Shown here piece after piece: positions 34,583 to 45,444 of a DNA stretch of 64,000 bases. Source of the DNA: Leptodactylus fallax (Eukaryota > Chordata > Amphibia > Anura > Leptodactylidae); NCBI GenBank assembly GCA_947044405.1, contig CAMRHE010001087.1, positions 124,001 to 188,000 on the forward strand. Direction: 5' to 3'. The position numbers were made by a program, and so were the translations under genes. Positions within the stretch are counted from its first letter, which is position 1, and each line of letters starts with the position of its first letter. The notes below the pieces were generated by a model. That model was not told where the DNA came from, ran no database searches, and was given only the letters and a program-made list of their open reading frames with translations.

Positions 34583-34802
34583 TACGCTAGATTCACACTA
34601 GCATTTGGGTTTTCGTCCTTTGGGTCCTCATTGGGACCCGAAAGACGGAAACCCTGTCCCCTTAAAAAGTGGTTACAAGAGGAAACCAGTGGACCCCATA
34701 GACTATACTGACTGGTTTCAGTATAAAATCACTGGAGAGAAAAGTCCTGTTTTAGGCTGTTTCAGAAGCGGACTCTAACGCTAGGCTGAATCCAGCCTTA
34801 GG
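34583..34802. repeat. Foldback repeat, family A, copy 7
   Basis: Tips GCTAGATTCACACTAGCA and ACGCTAGGCTGAATCCAGCC. Inside are a TTTCGTCCTTTGGGTCC / GGACCCGAAAGACGGAAA pair and the GAGAGAAAAGTCCTG motif. Confidence 0.75.
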
Positions 34803-35014
34803 GTAAGTTAACACAGCAGATTTTGCAGGATGACCAGCCATGCAAAATTGGGGAACACAAGTAAAAAGTTAAACGCTGCGGTAATATATGATTACCAGAA
34901 AAAAAAAAAAATTGTATTTAAAAATATTTTCATTTTTAAAACTAAAAGTCTAAAAAATTCTAAGGTAAAAATTCAATTTAAAAATTATTGAAAAAGATAC
35001 CAGCATTACTCATA

Positions 35015-35560
35015 AAATAATCAAACATAAAAAAGGGCTATGAAAACCACTGTGGATCATGTAGAAATATACAACAAAATATCATGACCACAAATAAAAC
35101 AATTTCATTTTATTAACATAAATAACTAATAAACAAACATATATTGGGAAATAAATAATGGAGGTAAACCATAATAAAGAAAGGGAGGGATAGTTGGGGC
35201 CACAGTAACAATGCAAATATTAGAGTTAGGGGATACACTGCTAGTGCTAATACATAAGTAAATTCATAATAGCGGTTGAAAACAACCTAAGCTACACGTG
35301 TCAATATATACATGCCACAAAACAGTGATAAAGCCCTAAATAACTAGCAAAAGCTGGAATAGTCAGTACAAAAAACCACCATACTATCCTCAACTTGTCA
35401 CACACTCCACCCCAATGATCGTTTCACCAAACGGCTTCATCAAGGGGGCGTGTGGCATGGTCAGACAGCCTGGTTTAAATATACAACAATAACCAATCCA
35501 CTGAGAAAAGCACATATCACATGTGAAAACTCCCCTGAATAATCTATAATGATGTATAAA
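35015..35560 (-). mobile_element. Penelope-like repeat, copy 2, with hammerhead-like core
   Basis: Homologous to 16071-16790 over most of its length: AATAATCAAACATAAAAAAG opens it, TTTCATTTTATTAACATAAA follows, and the GGTTGAAAACAACCT block is shared. It is not palindromic: only one arm is present, then the hammerhead-like core on the minus strand (35403-35450), then about 110 bp absent from copy 1. Boundaries on the right are uncertain and no target duplication could be found. No protein-coding sequence. Confidence 0.6.
35403..35450 (-). ncRNA. Hammerhead-ribozyme-like motif, diverged copy
   Basis: On the minus strand it can be read as CCCC, TTGATGA, extra A, GCC-GTTT-GGT stem II, GAA, then ACG-AT-CAT, T and GGGG. 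Stem I (CCCC/GGGG) and stem II (one G-T wobble) still pair. Stem III has a C-A mismatch, explained by CGT to CAT decay. The same C-to-T change in the core as in the 16.4 kb copy is present, so that change is ancestral to both. Confidence 0.45.
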
Positions 35561-36334
35561 AGCAAAATGGCGAATCGCTGGAAGAGTAAGGCTCCATGGT
35601 AACGTCAGCGCGTGACGATAAACAATGCGAGACTAAGCGACATGTAATGAAGCAACCATGAGTATGTGCAGAGGGAAAAACGGATTGCAAAACAGACACA
35701 AACTGATTGCTATCAGTTTGTAATTCGTTTTCCATAGACCTCAATGTTAAAAAAAACAAAACAAAAAAAAAACGGATTGGTTGCTGTCTGTCTGGAATCC
35801 TTATTTTTAATACGGAGACAAAGTCCTGCAAGTTCTACTTTTCTGTCCACACAAAAAAAACGGAAACCAGACGGAAATGGCACAAACTGATACATAAGGA
35901 TAACTTTTAAAACCCATTGAAATCAATAGGTTGTAATCTGGACCGTACAAAAACAGTTTTTTGAAATTTCACATACTGATTCCGAGTGGATTGACGAAAG
36001 CAGATGTGAATCGGGCCTGAGACTAAATTCAGATTTCTGTTAATAAAACCAGTTGCCCATCATAGGATAAGAGCAATGGGCTTAAGCAGTTTAGGAATGA
36101 ACCCCTTCCGTCTGCATTCAGTCCAGTGTAACAAAACCTGGCAGACCCTTCATTCTGTTTATTTACTTATCAGACGTTAGAAAAATTCCTGGATGAAGGA
36201 AGTTGTGTGTTTTTTTTTTTTTTTTTTTTTTTTTTGTTTGTTTTTTTCCCCCTCCATGTTTACATTGGAGTAATTGCAGATGGAGAGGGCTCTGTCTACA
36301 TTGATTGATTATTCCTTTGCCACTTGTACGTAGA
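35561..36334. repeat. Repeat DNA upstream of the Rex1-like LINE, including a possible foldback arm
   Basis: 35640-36030 is a dispersed repeat with many CGGA phrases. 36015-36078 (CTAAATTCAGATTTCTGTTA and onward to GGATAAGAGCAATGGGCTT) is the inverse of 38597-38665 on the far side of the LINE, so the LINE appears to sit between two arms of one foldback repeat. A long poly(T) tract lies at 36209-36235. Confidence 0.5.
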
Positions 36335-38563
36335 GAACCAGCTGTCACCCGCACAGTGAGGATATAGTCCGAGGAGAGTGATGAGGCTCTGAGGGATTGT
36401 TTTGACACAACCGCATGGGAAGTGCTGCAGGATTCTTATGGAGAAGATATAGAAGGACTCACACACTGCATAACAGACTACATTAATTTTTGTGTGGACA
36501 ACACAGTACCCACAAAAGTGGTGAGGTGCTTCTCCAATAACAAACCATGGATTAACTCTGATATAAAAACACTACTTAAGGAGAAAAAGATGGCATTCAG
36601 GACAAGAGATAAGGAGGGGTTGAGGGAAGTACAAAAGGAGCTGAGGCATCAAATCAGGCAGGGAAAAGCCAGTTATAAAGAAAAAATGGAAAAGCAAATG
36701 GAAAGAAAAGACATTAGGGGGGTCTGGGAGGGGCTTAAGTCAATTTCGGGTCATAAACAGTCTGTCTGCCAGATTGAGGCAGATGTTAATTGGCTTAATG
36801 AACTAAACCTATTCTTCAACAGATTTGATCACACACCAGCTCCTCCCACCCCAGCATGTCCTTCAGCTCCCCCCACCACAATGACTTCTCCCCATGCGGC
36901 CACTTCCCAACAGACCAGTAAATCCAGAAATCCGTCTTTATCTGGCCACAGTCTGACCTTCACATGGGCCCAGGTGAGGAAGGAGATGAAAAAGATCAAG
37001 GCGAGGAAAGCCGCAGGGCCAGATGACATCAGTGCAAGGCTAATTAAGACTTGCGGGGACCAGCTGTGTGGTATAATTACATATATGTATAATATGAGCC
37101 TGAGGCAGGAAATAGTCCCTGAATTATGGAAATCTTCTTGTGTGGTACCAGTTCCAAAGAAACCCCACCCTATGGACCTCAACAACTACAGACCTGTAGC
37201 ACTGACATCCCACCTGATGAAGATCTTGGAGAGATTGGTTCTCACACATCTCCGCCCTCTAGTGAGCCCCGCTATGGACCCCCTCCAGTTTGCTTATCGG
37301 CCGGGCATTGGGGTAGATGATGCCATCATCCATCTTCTGCACAGGGCTCTGTCTCACCTGGAGAAACCAGGGAACACAGTGAGAATAATGTTCTTTGACT
37401 TCTCCAGTGCTTTTAACACCATACAGCCCAGGTTATTGAGGGACAAGCTGGGCCTTGCCGGAGTGGACCACCACCTCTCCAACTGGATCCTAGACTACCT
37501 CACAAATCGACCTCAATACGTGAGAGCCCAAGACTGTGTGTCAGGTACCGTGATCTGTAATACGGGGGCACCTCAGGGTACGGTTCTCGCCCCTTTCCTC
37601 TTCACACTGTACACTGCAGATTTTAGTTGCAACTCATCCAGCTGCTACCTACAGAAGTATTCTGCCGACTCTGCAATAGTGGGTCTCATCACAGATGATG
37701 ATGACAGGGAGTACAGAGAACTGAACCAGGATTTTGTGGACTGGTGCCACCGGAACCACCTGAAGATTAACGCGGGGAAGACCAAGGAGATGGTGGTGGA
37801 CTTCCGCAAAGGCAGAAGCCCTCCTAAACCAGTGGACATCCTGGGGACGGGCATCGAGATTGTGAACACCTATAAGTACCTGGGTTTGCTCCTTAATAAT
37901 AAGCTGGACTGGGCAGATCATATGGAGGCCCTGTACAGGAAGGGCCACAGCAGGCTCTACCTGCTTAGGAAACTGAGAGCCTTTGGAATCCGGGGGGCAC
38001 TTCTTAGAACTTTCTTCAACTCGGTAGTGGCATCAGCCATCTTCTTTGGAGTGGCCTGCTGGGGGAGCAGTATATCAACCAGGGACAGAAATAAACTTGA
38101 CAAGCTGATTAGAAAGGCCAGCTCTGTCCTGGGGAGCCCACTGGACCCAGTGCAGGTGGTGGGTGACAGAAGGATACTGTCCGTGGTGAGCTCCATGCAG
38201 AAGAAGAGGTCCCATCCCATGCATGAGACTGTGATCGCGCTGAGCAGTACTGTCAGTGACCGACTGCTCCACCCTAGGTGTGAGAAGGAGCGCTATCGGA
38301 AGTCTTTCCTCCCCACCGCGGTTAGGCTGTACAACCAACACCGACCTAAGCGGAGATCATTACATACAGAGAACTGAAATGTCTTTCTGCCTGTTAAATC
38401 CCCCCCCCCCCCCCTCCTCTGCTACGTCCTATCTGTCTGTCTGCTATTAATGTAATGCCTCTCACCTTGGAACATTCCTGTACATGTTGTATTTGTATTT
38501 GTATCTGCTTATCTTTGCTGCTGTAACACACTGAATTTCCCCATTGTGGGACTATTAAAGGAC

Positions 38564-38594
<31 letters not shown>
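36335..38594 (+). mobile_element. 5'-truncated Rex1/Babar-like LINE
   Basis: About 2.26 kb of a CR1-superfamily non-LTR retrotransposon. It starts inside the end of the endonuclease region: frame-consistent VTRTVRI, then TAG at 36365-36367 where a Trp codon is likely, then SEESDEALRDCFDTTAWEVLQDS. It continues through the whole reverse transcriptase. It ends with a short 3' region and a (TTA)n tail (about 38563-38594), which is typical of these elements instead of poly(A). I see no target duplication. 5' truncation is the usual fate of LINE insertions. Confidence 0.85.
36422..38377 (+). pseudogene. Reverse transcriptase of Rex1-like LINE, long open frame, mutated active site
   Basis: 651 codons remain open from an internal Met; the true start lies far upstream in lost sequence. 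Visible blocks are: the pre-RT linker (1-180, with a Pro/Ser/Thr-rich part at 138-172); RT motif 0/1 (KARKAAGPDDI near 193-203; NNYRPVALTS at 254-263); motif A with catalytic Asp326 (FFDFSSAFNTI); motif B (TGAPQGTVLAPFLFTLY at 381-397); motif C at 413-416; motif D/E (HLKINAGKTKEMVVDF at 446-461; YKYLG at 484-488); and the C-terminal region with ACWG. Motif C reads YSAD, whereas the family has FSDD/YADD, so one of the two motif C aspartates is Ala (codon GCC at 37664-37666). With the missing N-terminus and the upstream stop, this copy cannot retrotranspose on its own. Confidence 0.9.
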
Positions 38595-38596
38595 TA

Positions 38597-39300
38597 AACC
38601 CATAGCTCTACTTCTGTGACGGATGAGAGCAACAGGCTTTATTAATGGAAATGTGAATTTAGCCTAACAGGAAGTTATAGCTGTTTAGTACACTAAAAAT
38701 GGCTAAACAACGACCAAAGGCCTGAAACTGTTAATCCTGCTCTGGGTTCTCTGTGGGATTATGGGAGTGATGATTTTTAATCTAGGTTGAAGGTGGTAAT
38801 CTCACGCCTAATCTAATGATGTGCCATACTAGTCATACAGGTGATGCTTTTGCTTTACAATATGGGCGTATCTCACAACAATGGGAAAAAATAATAACGT
38901 GGCATTACTGCTAAATTAATGCTAACCACAGAACATATTCCAAAATTTTTACCGCACTGTAGACTGTGTCTGCTGTACTATAGCGCGGTGTTTATGGCAG
39001 CCTGTATTCTGTCTATAGTACAAAACAGAGAGAGAGAGAGAGAGATAGACTTGGAAGGGAATGTAAATTTCGTTGCTGCCATTCCCAGCACAGGAAGCCC
39101 CATGCTATAATATATGATACATATATTATGTGATTGTTACATATATTGTTATGTGATATGTTGATATTGAGGCTAATTTTTTCAATTAGCATTTAAATAT
39201 TTGAAAGTAATATAGATTAGTTGGGGAATTTTAAAGGGACAGTGTTCTATTTCCTTGGCACGTTCCAGGTTTACAAAGATTTACATGGTTATATGACAAG
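38597..39300. other. Right foldback arm and AT-rich intronic stretch
   Basis: 38597-38665 mirrors 36015-36078 (see LINE flank). A (GA)n run lies at 39028-39046. Otherwise unremarkable. Confidence 0.45.
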
Positions 39301-40555
39301 TGGAGGGCGTCCCTTATGCCAGTTGCTATAGGGCTATAATGCTGACTTGCCAAACAGTGGCTTTCCTTACACGCGGCACATACCTGCTTCACCTGTCCGA
39401 CGGCTTCTGGTCCTCTACATTCTATTCAGATTGCCTGAATACACAGAGCCAGGCTGGTAGTATGTGAACCGAGAGCAAGGCAGGTGGTTTGGACTCCGCA
39501 ACCAGAAATGAACGCACACGCGGTAGTTCAAGAAAAAAATATATATTTACTATAAGTTAATAAAGGCTAGTTAAAGGTAAAATGACAGGGCTAAAGACAA
39601 GCAAAATATACAATATAGCATGAACAATTTCAAGGCAAATTCTGCAATGGTTTCTACTTTTACTCTGTCCACTTCTGCAGTATGGACACTGAATGAACAA
39701 TATACTCAAAACTATCCCTAACTGACCCTGACTTCACATTTGGGTGCACCCCCTTTTCCCCAGTGGTCCAGGTGGACCGCTTACAGTCCGTAGAAGCGCG
39801 CGGTGGGGTCCAAAGTCGGTCCTTTCTTTTATAGTGAAGCGTCCTCTCCTCACGGTTATCAGGATCTTGGGAGAAATGAAGTCCTCTTTAACAGACAGGG
39901 AAACCAACTGAATGCAATGTAATCCAACAGCAGATTCCACTCAGCACACTGACAGTCCTGCCGAATCCATACACTGAGCTGGGATGTAAGCCGGGATTTA
40001 GCAGTAGCCGTCCAGTACATCAACAGCACTGCGAGTCTCTATCTGTGGTATCCATATACACAGTCACAATGTCAGTCTCACTGATCAGCCACTGAGCACA
40101 GTTCCTTTCACGTGGACTCACTAGTCCTGTTGTCTCTTTACACTCTGTTTGTCTCTGGACCAAGATACAGCTTAGCTGTACAGAAAAATCTCCACACCAG
40201 TTCAATACAACACTTGCCAAGATGGCTGCTGCTCTCTGTCTCGTCACTTCCTGCTTCTCTGCTCACACTCTGTCTGCAGAACAGGCAAGCTGACATAAAA
40301 GGGGGGGGGGTCTCACTCCAGCATCATGTCACAATTACAATGGCTGCTGTCTTAAAGGAACAGAATCACAGAAATACATTCAACATTAACAGTTTATACA
40401 GACAAATGAAGCTTAAGACAACATTGGCTGTCTCTTACAAGTATACAGAACAGACGCAGTGTCAGCCACGTCCTGGTCAACTGCCTCTTCTCCTTAGGCT
40501 CTGTAGGTAAATACTTTTTCAGTTTCTTTGCTTTATTTTTATGATGTTGCTGTAA
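39301..40555. other. Unclassified GC-richer block, possible LTR-type or composite repeat
   Basis: This block is less AT-rich than its flanks and has an even texture from about 39370 to 40530. It holds a minus-strand TATA-like CTATAAAAG (39826-39834), a plus-strand CATAAAAG (about 40287-40294) and a poly(G) run at about 40301-40310. The phrase CCAAGATGGCTGCTGC (40218-40233) resembles a YY1-type site, common in promoters and LTRs. No gag/pol-like frame exists (longest about 130 codons, no domain). I could not find terminal repeats or a target duplication, so its nature is open. Confidence 0.35.
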
Positions 40556-43272
40556 CACCACAAGTGGAAAAGTATAGAACCTGTGAAGGAGTCTTAACTT
40601 TATGATATGTGCTTATACAGTAAGTATCCATTTAGAAAAACTTCACCTGAAATTTTACCTAGTTTCAATTCCATGCACGAGGCTGTAATCTATTGTTCTC
40701 TGTTAGCAGCCACATAATTTACTGGCATCAGTAGCAAGTACTTGGAAATGCTGTGTACAGGCAGTGCCATAATGAATTATTGGAGGGCCAGGTCCGACCC
40801 CTTGCTACTATTGTGACCTTGATGACAAAAGTTTTTAGAAAGTGATCATCTGCTCTATCACTGACAAGTCCTTGAAGGTTTGGACAAATGTATGTATTTT
40901 TCACTGGAAGATCTGTCATAGGGATATGTGCTGGGTTACGTAGGGGATTTAGTGTCTCTAGTTCTAAGTAATCTATAGAAAAAGAAAAGGGGTGGCACTC
41001 TCGTGTCACATATAGAGATGAGCTGCCGTTTCTTTCCCCATTTCCATGCAGCCAATGTGTCACCTGTAAAGGACCACCTTTTAACAATATATCATTTTTT
41101 GGCCCAAAATTGGATCATCTTATTTCTGATCCAGAGCTCTGAATCCTTTGCATAGATACAAATAGTAAAATACTTTCTGACCCGCCACTAGAGGTGTTTA
41201 CATTCTAAAAAAAAAACTGCTAGCTCCCTCTAGTGGTGGCTACAGGCAGCCAGAATGTTATCTTTTATTTCTGTGATACTGCATGGAGTTCGGAGCTTCT
41301 AATCAGAAAAAAAGTGAGCTATAACCGCTCTAAAAATATATTAAGAAATCGATCAGCACACAAATTTTATACCTAAAAGGGCTAGAAAGTGCACTCCCTT
41401 AGGTTGGTGAATTGCATCTCTACTAGTGAATATCTGCAGATGGATTTGCTCATTTAGTTACAAAAGGTGACATCTTTAGACCAGTGGTGGTAACACTTTG
41501 TATTAGTTAGGTTTATTATATAGTTTCTAATCTTAAAGAGGGGAGTGTTAAAGCATACCTGTCATTTGATTTTTCAGGATAAGCTGTTATGTATGTACAT
41601 GAGAAGTTACACTATGTCTGGTCATTCCATGACTTCTATTCTGAAATTTATAATAGTTTACCTCTCTGCATTCTATATCTGTATTTTGCATTACTCTTTG
41701 AGCTGTTGGCTGGAGACTAGCTGCCATACACTAGATACAGTAACTAGAGGAGGAATTTGCTGTATGACAGCCCTAGGAGCATGCAGGACATATAAAAAGA
41801 CGTGCTGACCTATACTGATGTGAGTAAAGTACTTTGATTATGATGAAAAGCTCCTGTTTGGATCCAACATCAGACTAAACCTCCCTCTCTTCATATCTCT
41901 CCCTCTCATGTGACCTGCAGTCCATCTCAAGACAGATATAGCAGTGATTTCTCTTTTTTTAGAGATATTTTAAGTCCTTTTAGCAGATGGAGGAGGAGCA
42001 GGGAAACGGCCTGTTGAAATATATTACGAAGTTTCTTATAATCACCTGTACAATTTTTTCCTCAAAAGTTTATTGGAACAACAGTGACTATTTAAAGGTA
42101 AAATACTAGGTTATCTTCTTTATGAAACTCAATTTCTAATTTTATGTATGGTAGGTACCTACTATTAGAACATATACCTTGGTTGTGTTTTTTTATCATT
42201 GTATTTTCATGCTTTCTATGCTGAGTTTTTGCTTCTACACAACAGCCTTTTTTTTGAACAAGCATAACTGCAGGGTAAAGAATAGTGGAGGGAAGCAGCA
42301 GCAGTCTGAGCATCTAATGAGACTAGAGTTGCATTTCAGACTACCGCAGACTCCAATAGGCAATGCACCTAAGTGGAAGTCACTGATAGTGGTGTTTTTA
42401 TGGAGCAGAGAAAATAATCATCCACGAGTATAATGAAATCTGCACAAAACACTTGGCATGCATTAAAGATGTTGTTCTGCCTAGGAAACATGAAAGGAAC
42501 ATAGTGCCTCTATAGGCATTGCAGCCCCTTCATTTAGCTGATGGGTAGGGTGCCCCAGCGATCAGAGGACCACTACTCTTACATTGACGTCAAGATTCTG
42601 CGACCTCATACAGTGTATAATTGATCCGATATGACACCGGTATCCACTAAGGGTCCTATGATCTAATATAATGCTGGTATCTGGCCAGGACCTTGTCTTT
42701 ATTGCAGGATGACTAATCACTTACAAAGCTAGTAATGAGTCACTGAGTAACTGCTATGTGGAGAAACCTGTTTGAGTGGTGCTTAACACAGAGTCCCCGG
42801 TGACACAAGCCACACCATGTGACCTGCCCACAACACCTTAAGGGTTAAAGTGAGTAAGTAGGTTTCAGGGTGTTATTTGCACACTTTCCTGGAAGTGATT
42901 CTTTATTAAAGATCTTTTTTGATATAAGTAGTGCTATATAAAGACAATCCAGTTTTTGCATGATCCAATGATGGGGGAAGTAATTGGGCCAGATAATGGA
43001 GATGCTCCTCTTCTTATTTATCCTGAAGATTAACAATCTATCACTCATAAAAGAAAGTGTAAAATATGCAGTACAGAAAACATGGTATCAGTGCGGAGAC
43101 CCACTAACAAAGGCTTTTGTTTGGTGAATGTGATCTGTCCCTGTATCGCCAAAGGAATGGCTAGCATGTCATGCTACATTTGGCTTCGGAAAGGGAGATG
43201 TTTGGCCAAGGTGTCTACTGACCGCTTCTGAATGTAGACTGTGCCATTTAGCTCATCCCTGGGCCTGTTACA
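40556..43272. other. Intronic stretch, no gene recognised
   Basis: A palindromic repeat at 41165-41245 carries CCGCCACTAGAGGTG and CCCTCTAGTGGTGG; the same CTCCCTCTAGTGGTGGCT phrase recurs at 53311-53329. Other parts (41545-43270) appear unique, with no splice-bounded frame. Confidence 0.4.
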
Positions 43273-43558
43273 TTTAAAGGGGTTGGCCATTTTCAGACTG
43301 ATATCGAGAGACCAATGTTATTGTTTGTATAAAAACTTTTTTAAAAAGTTGTAAAGTTTTTCAATATACTCTCTGTATCAGTTCCTTGCTGTTTTTTATC
43401 CACTGGGAGTAAGTAGAATGAATGACATCAAGGAGAGATCTAGAAAACCGAGAGGAATTGATACAGAAAGTTTATTGGAAAATTGTACAACTTTTTATTA
43501 TAAAACGAATAACATTAGTCTCTCAATATTGGTCTGAAAGTGGCCAACCCCTTTAAAG
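43273..43558. repeat. Well-preserved foldback repeat, family I
   Basis: A 286-bp element whose two arms pair along most of their length. TTTAAAGGGGTTGGCCATTT at the left answers AAGTGGCCAACCCCTTTAAA at the right, and further in AGAGACCAATGTTATT answers AATAACATTAGTCTCT. Non-coding, probably a MITE. Confidence 0.85.
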
Positions 43559-44149
43559 CTGCCGGACCCTATAATAACTTCTCTTGTGAAATCTTACATA
43601 ATATTCCTGTTCTGTGGTGTATTATTAGACTTTCTGGATTATCAGATGGTACAGCACTTTAATGCTTGAAGCACATAATTCTATCAAAGTGTATCTTCAC
43701 AAACCTGTATTCTCTTAGAACAGCAGTAGATTATCTGTTGATATCTTATTGAGCTCATCTTCCTATAACTTCTCCCCCATACATGTGAGTTTTATATATT
43801 TTTGTGGCAGTCCAATAATCCAGAATATTTGGTAGTCTAGCACCTATCAGGTCCTATTGATGGGTGAATTTACTGTATTTTTCATGAACCCAAATCTCTT
43901 GCCTGTATTTTTCGGCCAGTTTGTTTTCGGAGAGCTGCATACTATAGTTACCACACCCTTGTGTTGTAGGGGCCAGAATAAGCATTTTTGCCATTTTTTG
44001 TAAGTTATTTCAGGTCACTGTTGTCAAGTCCTGGCAGTGAAAGTGTGTGACTCTATGAATCTATGTGTTTGGTAACTGACATGTCGCTTTTTCACATGTA
44101 AATGCAGAAAAGTGCATTCAAGTCTCTGAAAGGAGAAGGCCCACAAGCT
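43559..44149. other. Intronic stretch, no gene recognised
   Basis: AT-rich unique-looking DNA; nothing to report. Confidence 0.4.
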
Positions 44150-44540
44150 ATTCCTTAAATGGTTTTTCCATGACTTGTTTATCAATGACCTATTTTTGGG
44201 ATAGGTGATCAGTATTTGATCAAGGGGTCTGAACCCTGGAACCCCCACAGATCAGTTGTTTCAAGAGACTGCTGCGTTTAAATAAGTTCTGCGGCCTCTT
44301 CCATGAGTACCAAGCACAGTAATGTGCATTACAGCTTGTGCATTGCTTGGTATGGCAGTTATGCCTCATTCATTAGTAATGACAGAACATGATGTCACCG
44401 GCTTGTGAAACAGAATCAGCGTCTCATCTGACCGCTGCTGCCACTTTGAGCAACTAATCTGTGGGGGTCCTGGCTGTCAGACCACCACCGATAAGATAAA
44501 GATCATCAATATGTTAGTCCTAGAAAATCCTTTAAAAGGG
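44150..44540. repeat. Foldback repeat, family B, copy 4
   Basis: The left side has GACCTATTTTTGGGATAGGT and AACCCCCACAGATCAGTTGT. The right side has CTGTGGGGGTCCTGGCTGTC, AAGATCATCAATATG and TCCTTTAAAAGG. Confidence 0.7.
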
Positions 44541-44889
44541 ATGTTGCATTGACCACTGGGCACTGCTGTTCCATTCATTTCTATGGGACTGTGGAAGAGA
44601 AGACTAGTACAATGATTGGCAGTTGTGTAGAGTGGAGCCACTGCATGCCTATGTAACCACTGTTCCATTCAGACGGGGGTACAAGGGAGTCAGTAGGGTC
44701 CCAGAGGCCCTATTGACTACTGTTCCGATGTCATGGAGCATGATAGGACTTACTCTATTATCATCAGAACAGAACAGGGCTCCAGCGCCCCCCACCCCCA
44801 CCCTTTTGGAAGAGCCTTGGCCTGCATACTCAGTCGTGTGTATCCTGTACTGATCCTGAGTTACAATTTGTATAATACTCTAGGGCTGC
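44541..44889. other. Spacer with part of a family G unit
   Basis: The right end (44838-44889) is the left half of a family G unit split by the L1-type insertion. Its last 13 bases (44877-44889) are the target duplication ACTCTAGGGCTGC. A GCGCCCCCCACCCCCACCC run lies near 44785-44803. Confidence 0.6.
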
Positions 44890-45431
44890 TTGGGGCTGTC
44901 CTCTGATTTGCCCCTATTGGTAGGAAGTTAGGGCCATGACTACTGCGTTATTTCTCCAGGGCGTCTCGCTGGATCCCCTAGTCTACCTTCTAAATTTACC
45001 GCCCAGACACCTTGGTAAAAAGATGTCTAAACTGTTTCTATATATTTGCACTGCAGCCAAGACTCTGGTGGCCCTCCATTGGAAAATCCTCCCGCAGGTC
45101 CCGCTATCATGGCCCTAGATGTTAGGAGTCTGGAGTACCTTACTGCTACGCTTAATAACACAGTTGAGGCCTTTCAGTCCGTTTTGTCTCCGTGGGATAC
45201 ATATTGTATCCTTCATTGTCTCTAATGTCTTTCTCTTCCTATTCCCCCCCCCCCCCATCCCTTCTTGTTGTTTTATGTGTCTCTGCTATCTGTCCTCCTG
45301 TTTGTGCCTAGTCCCTTTATTAGAGATGGTTTTGTCATTTTGTTATGCTTATCACGGTTTTTCTTATTCATGTCATTATTGTATCATTTATAAAAACTTT
45401 AATAAAAATTAGTTTAAAAAAAACCCAAAAA
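44890..45431 (+). mobile_element. 5'-truncated L1/Tx1-type LINE 3' fragment
   Basis: A 542-bp insertion flanked by a perfect 13-base duplication ACTCTAGGGCTGC (44877-44889 and 45432-45444). The plus strand shows about 60 codons of the LINE's C-terminal region (44936-45118), including DPLVYLLNLP and, after it, TAAKTLVALHWK. That layout, a hydrophobic helix followed by a basic Trp motif, is typical of L1/Tx1 ORF2 C-termini. A 3' untranslated region follows with a poly(C) run (about 45246-45257), an AATAAA signal (45401-45406) and an A-rich tail. The insertion split a family G repeat, which reads continuously once the element is removed. Confidence 0.8.
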
Positions 45432-45444
45432 ACTCTAGGGCTGC

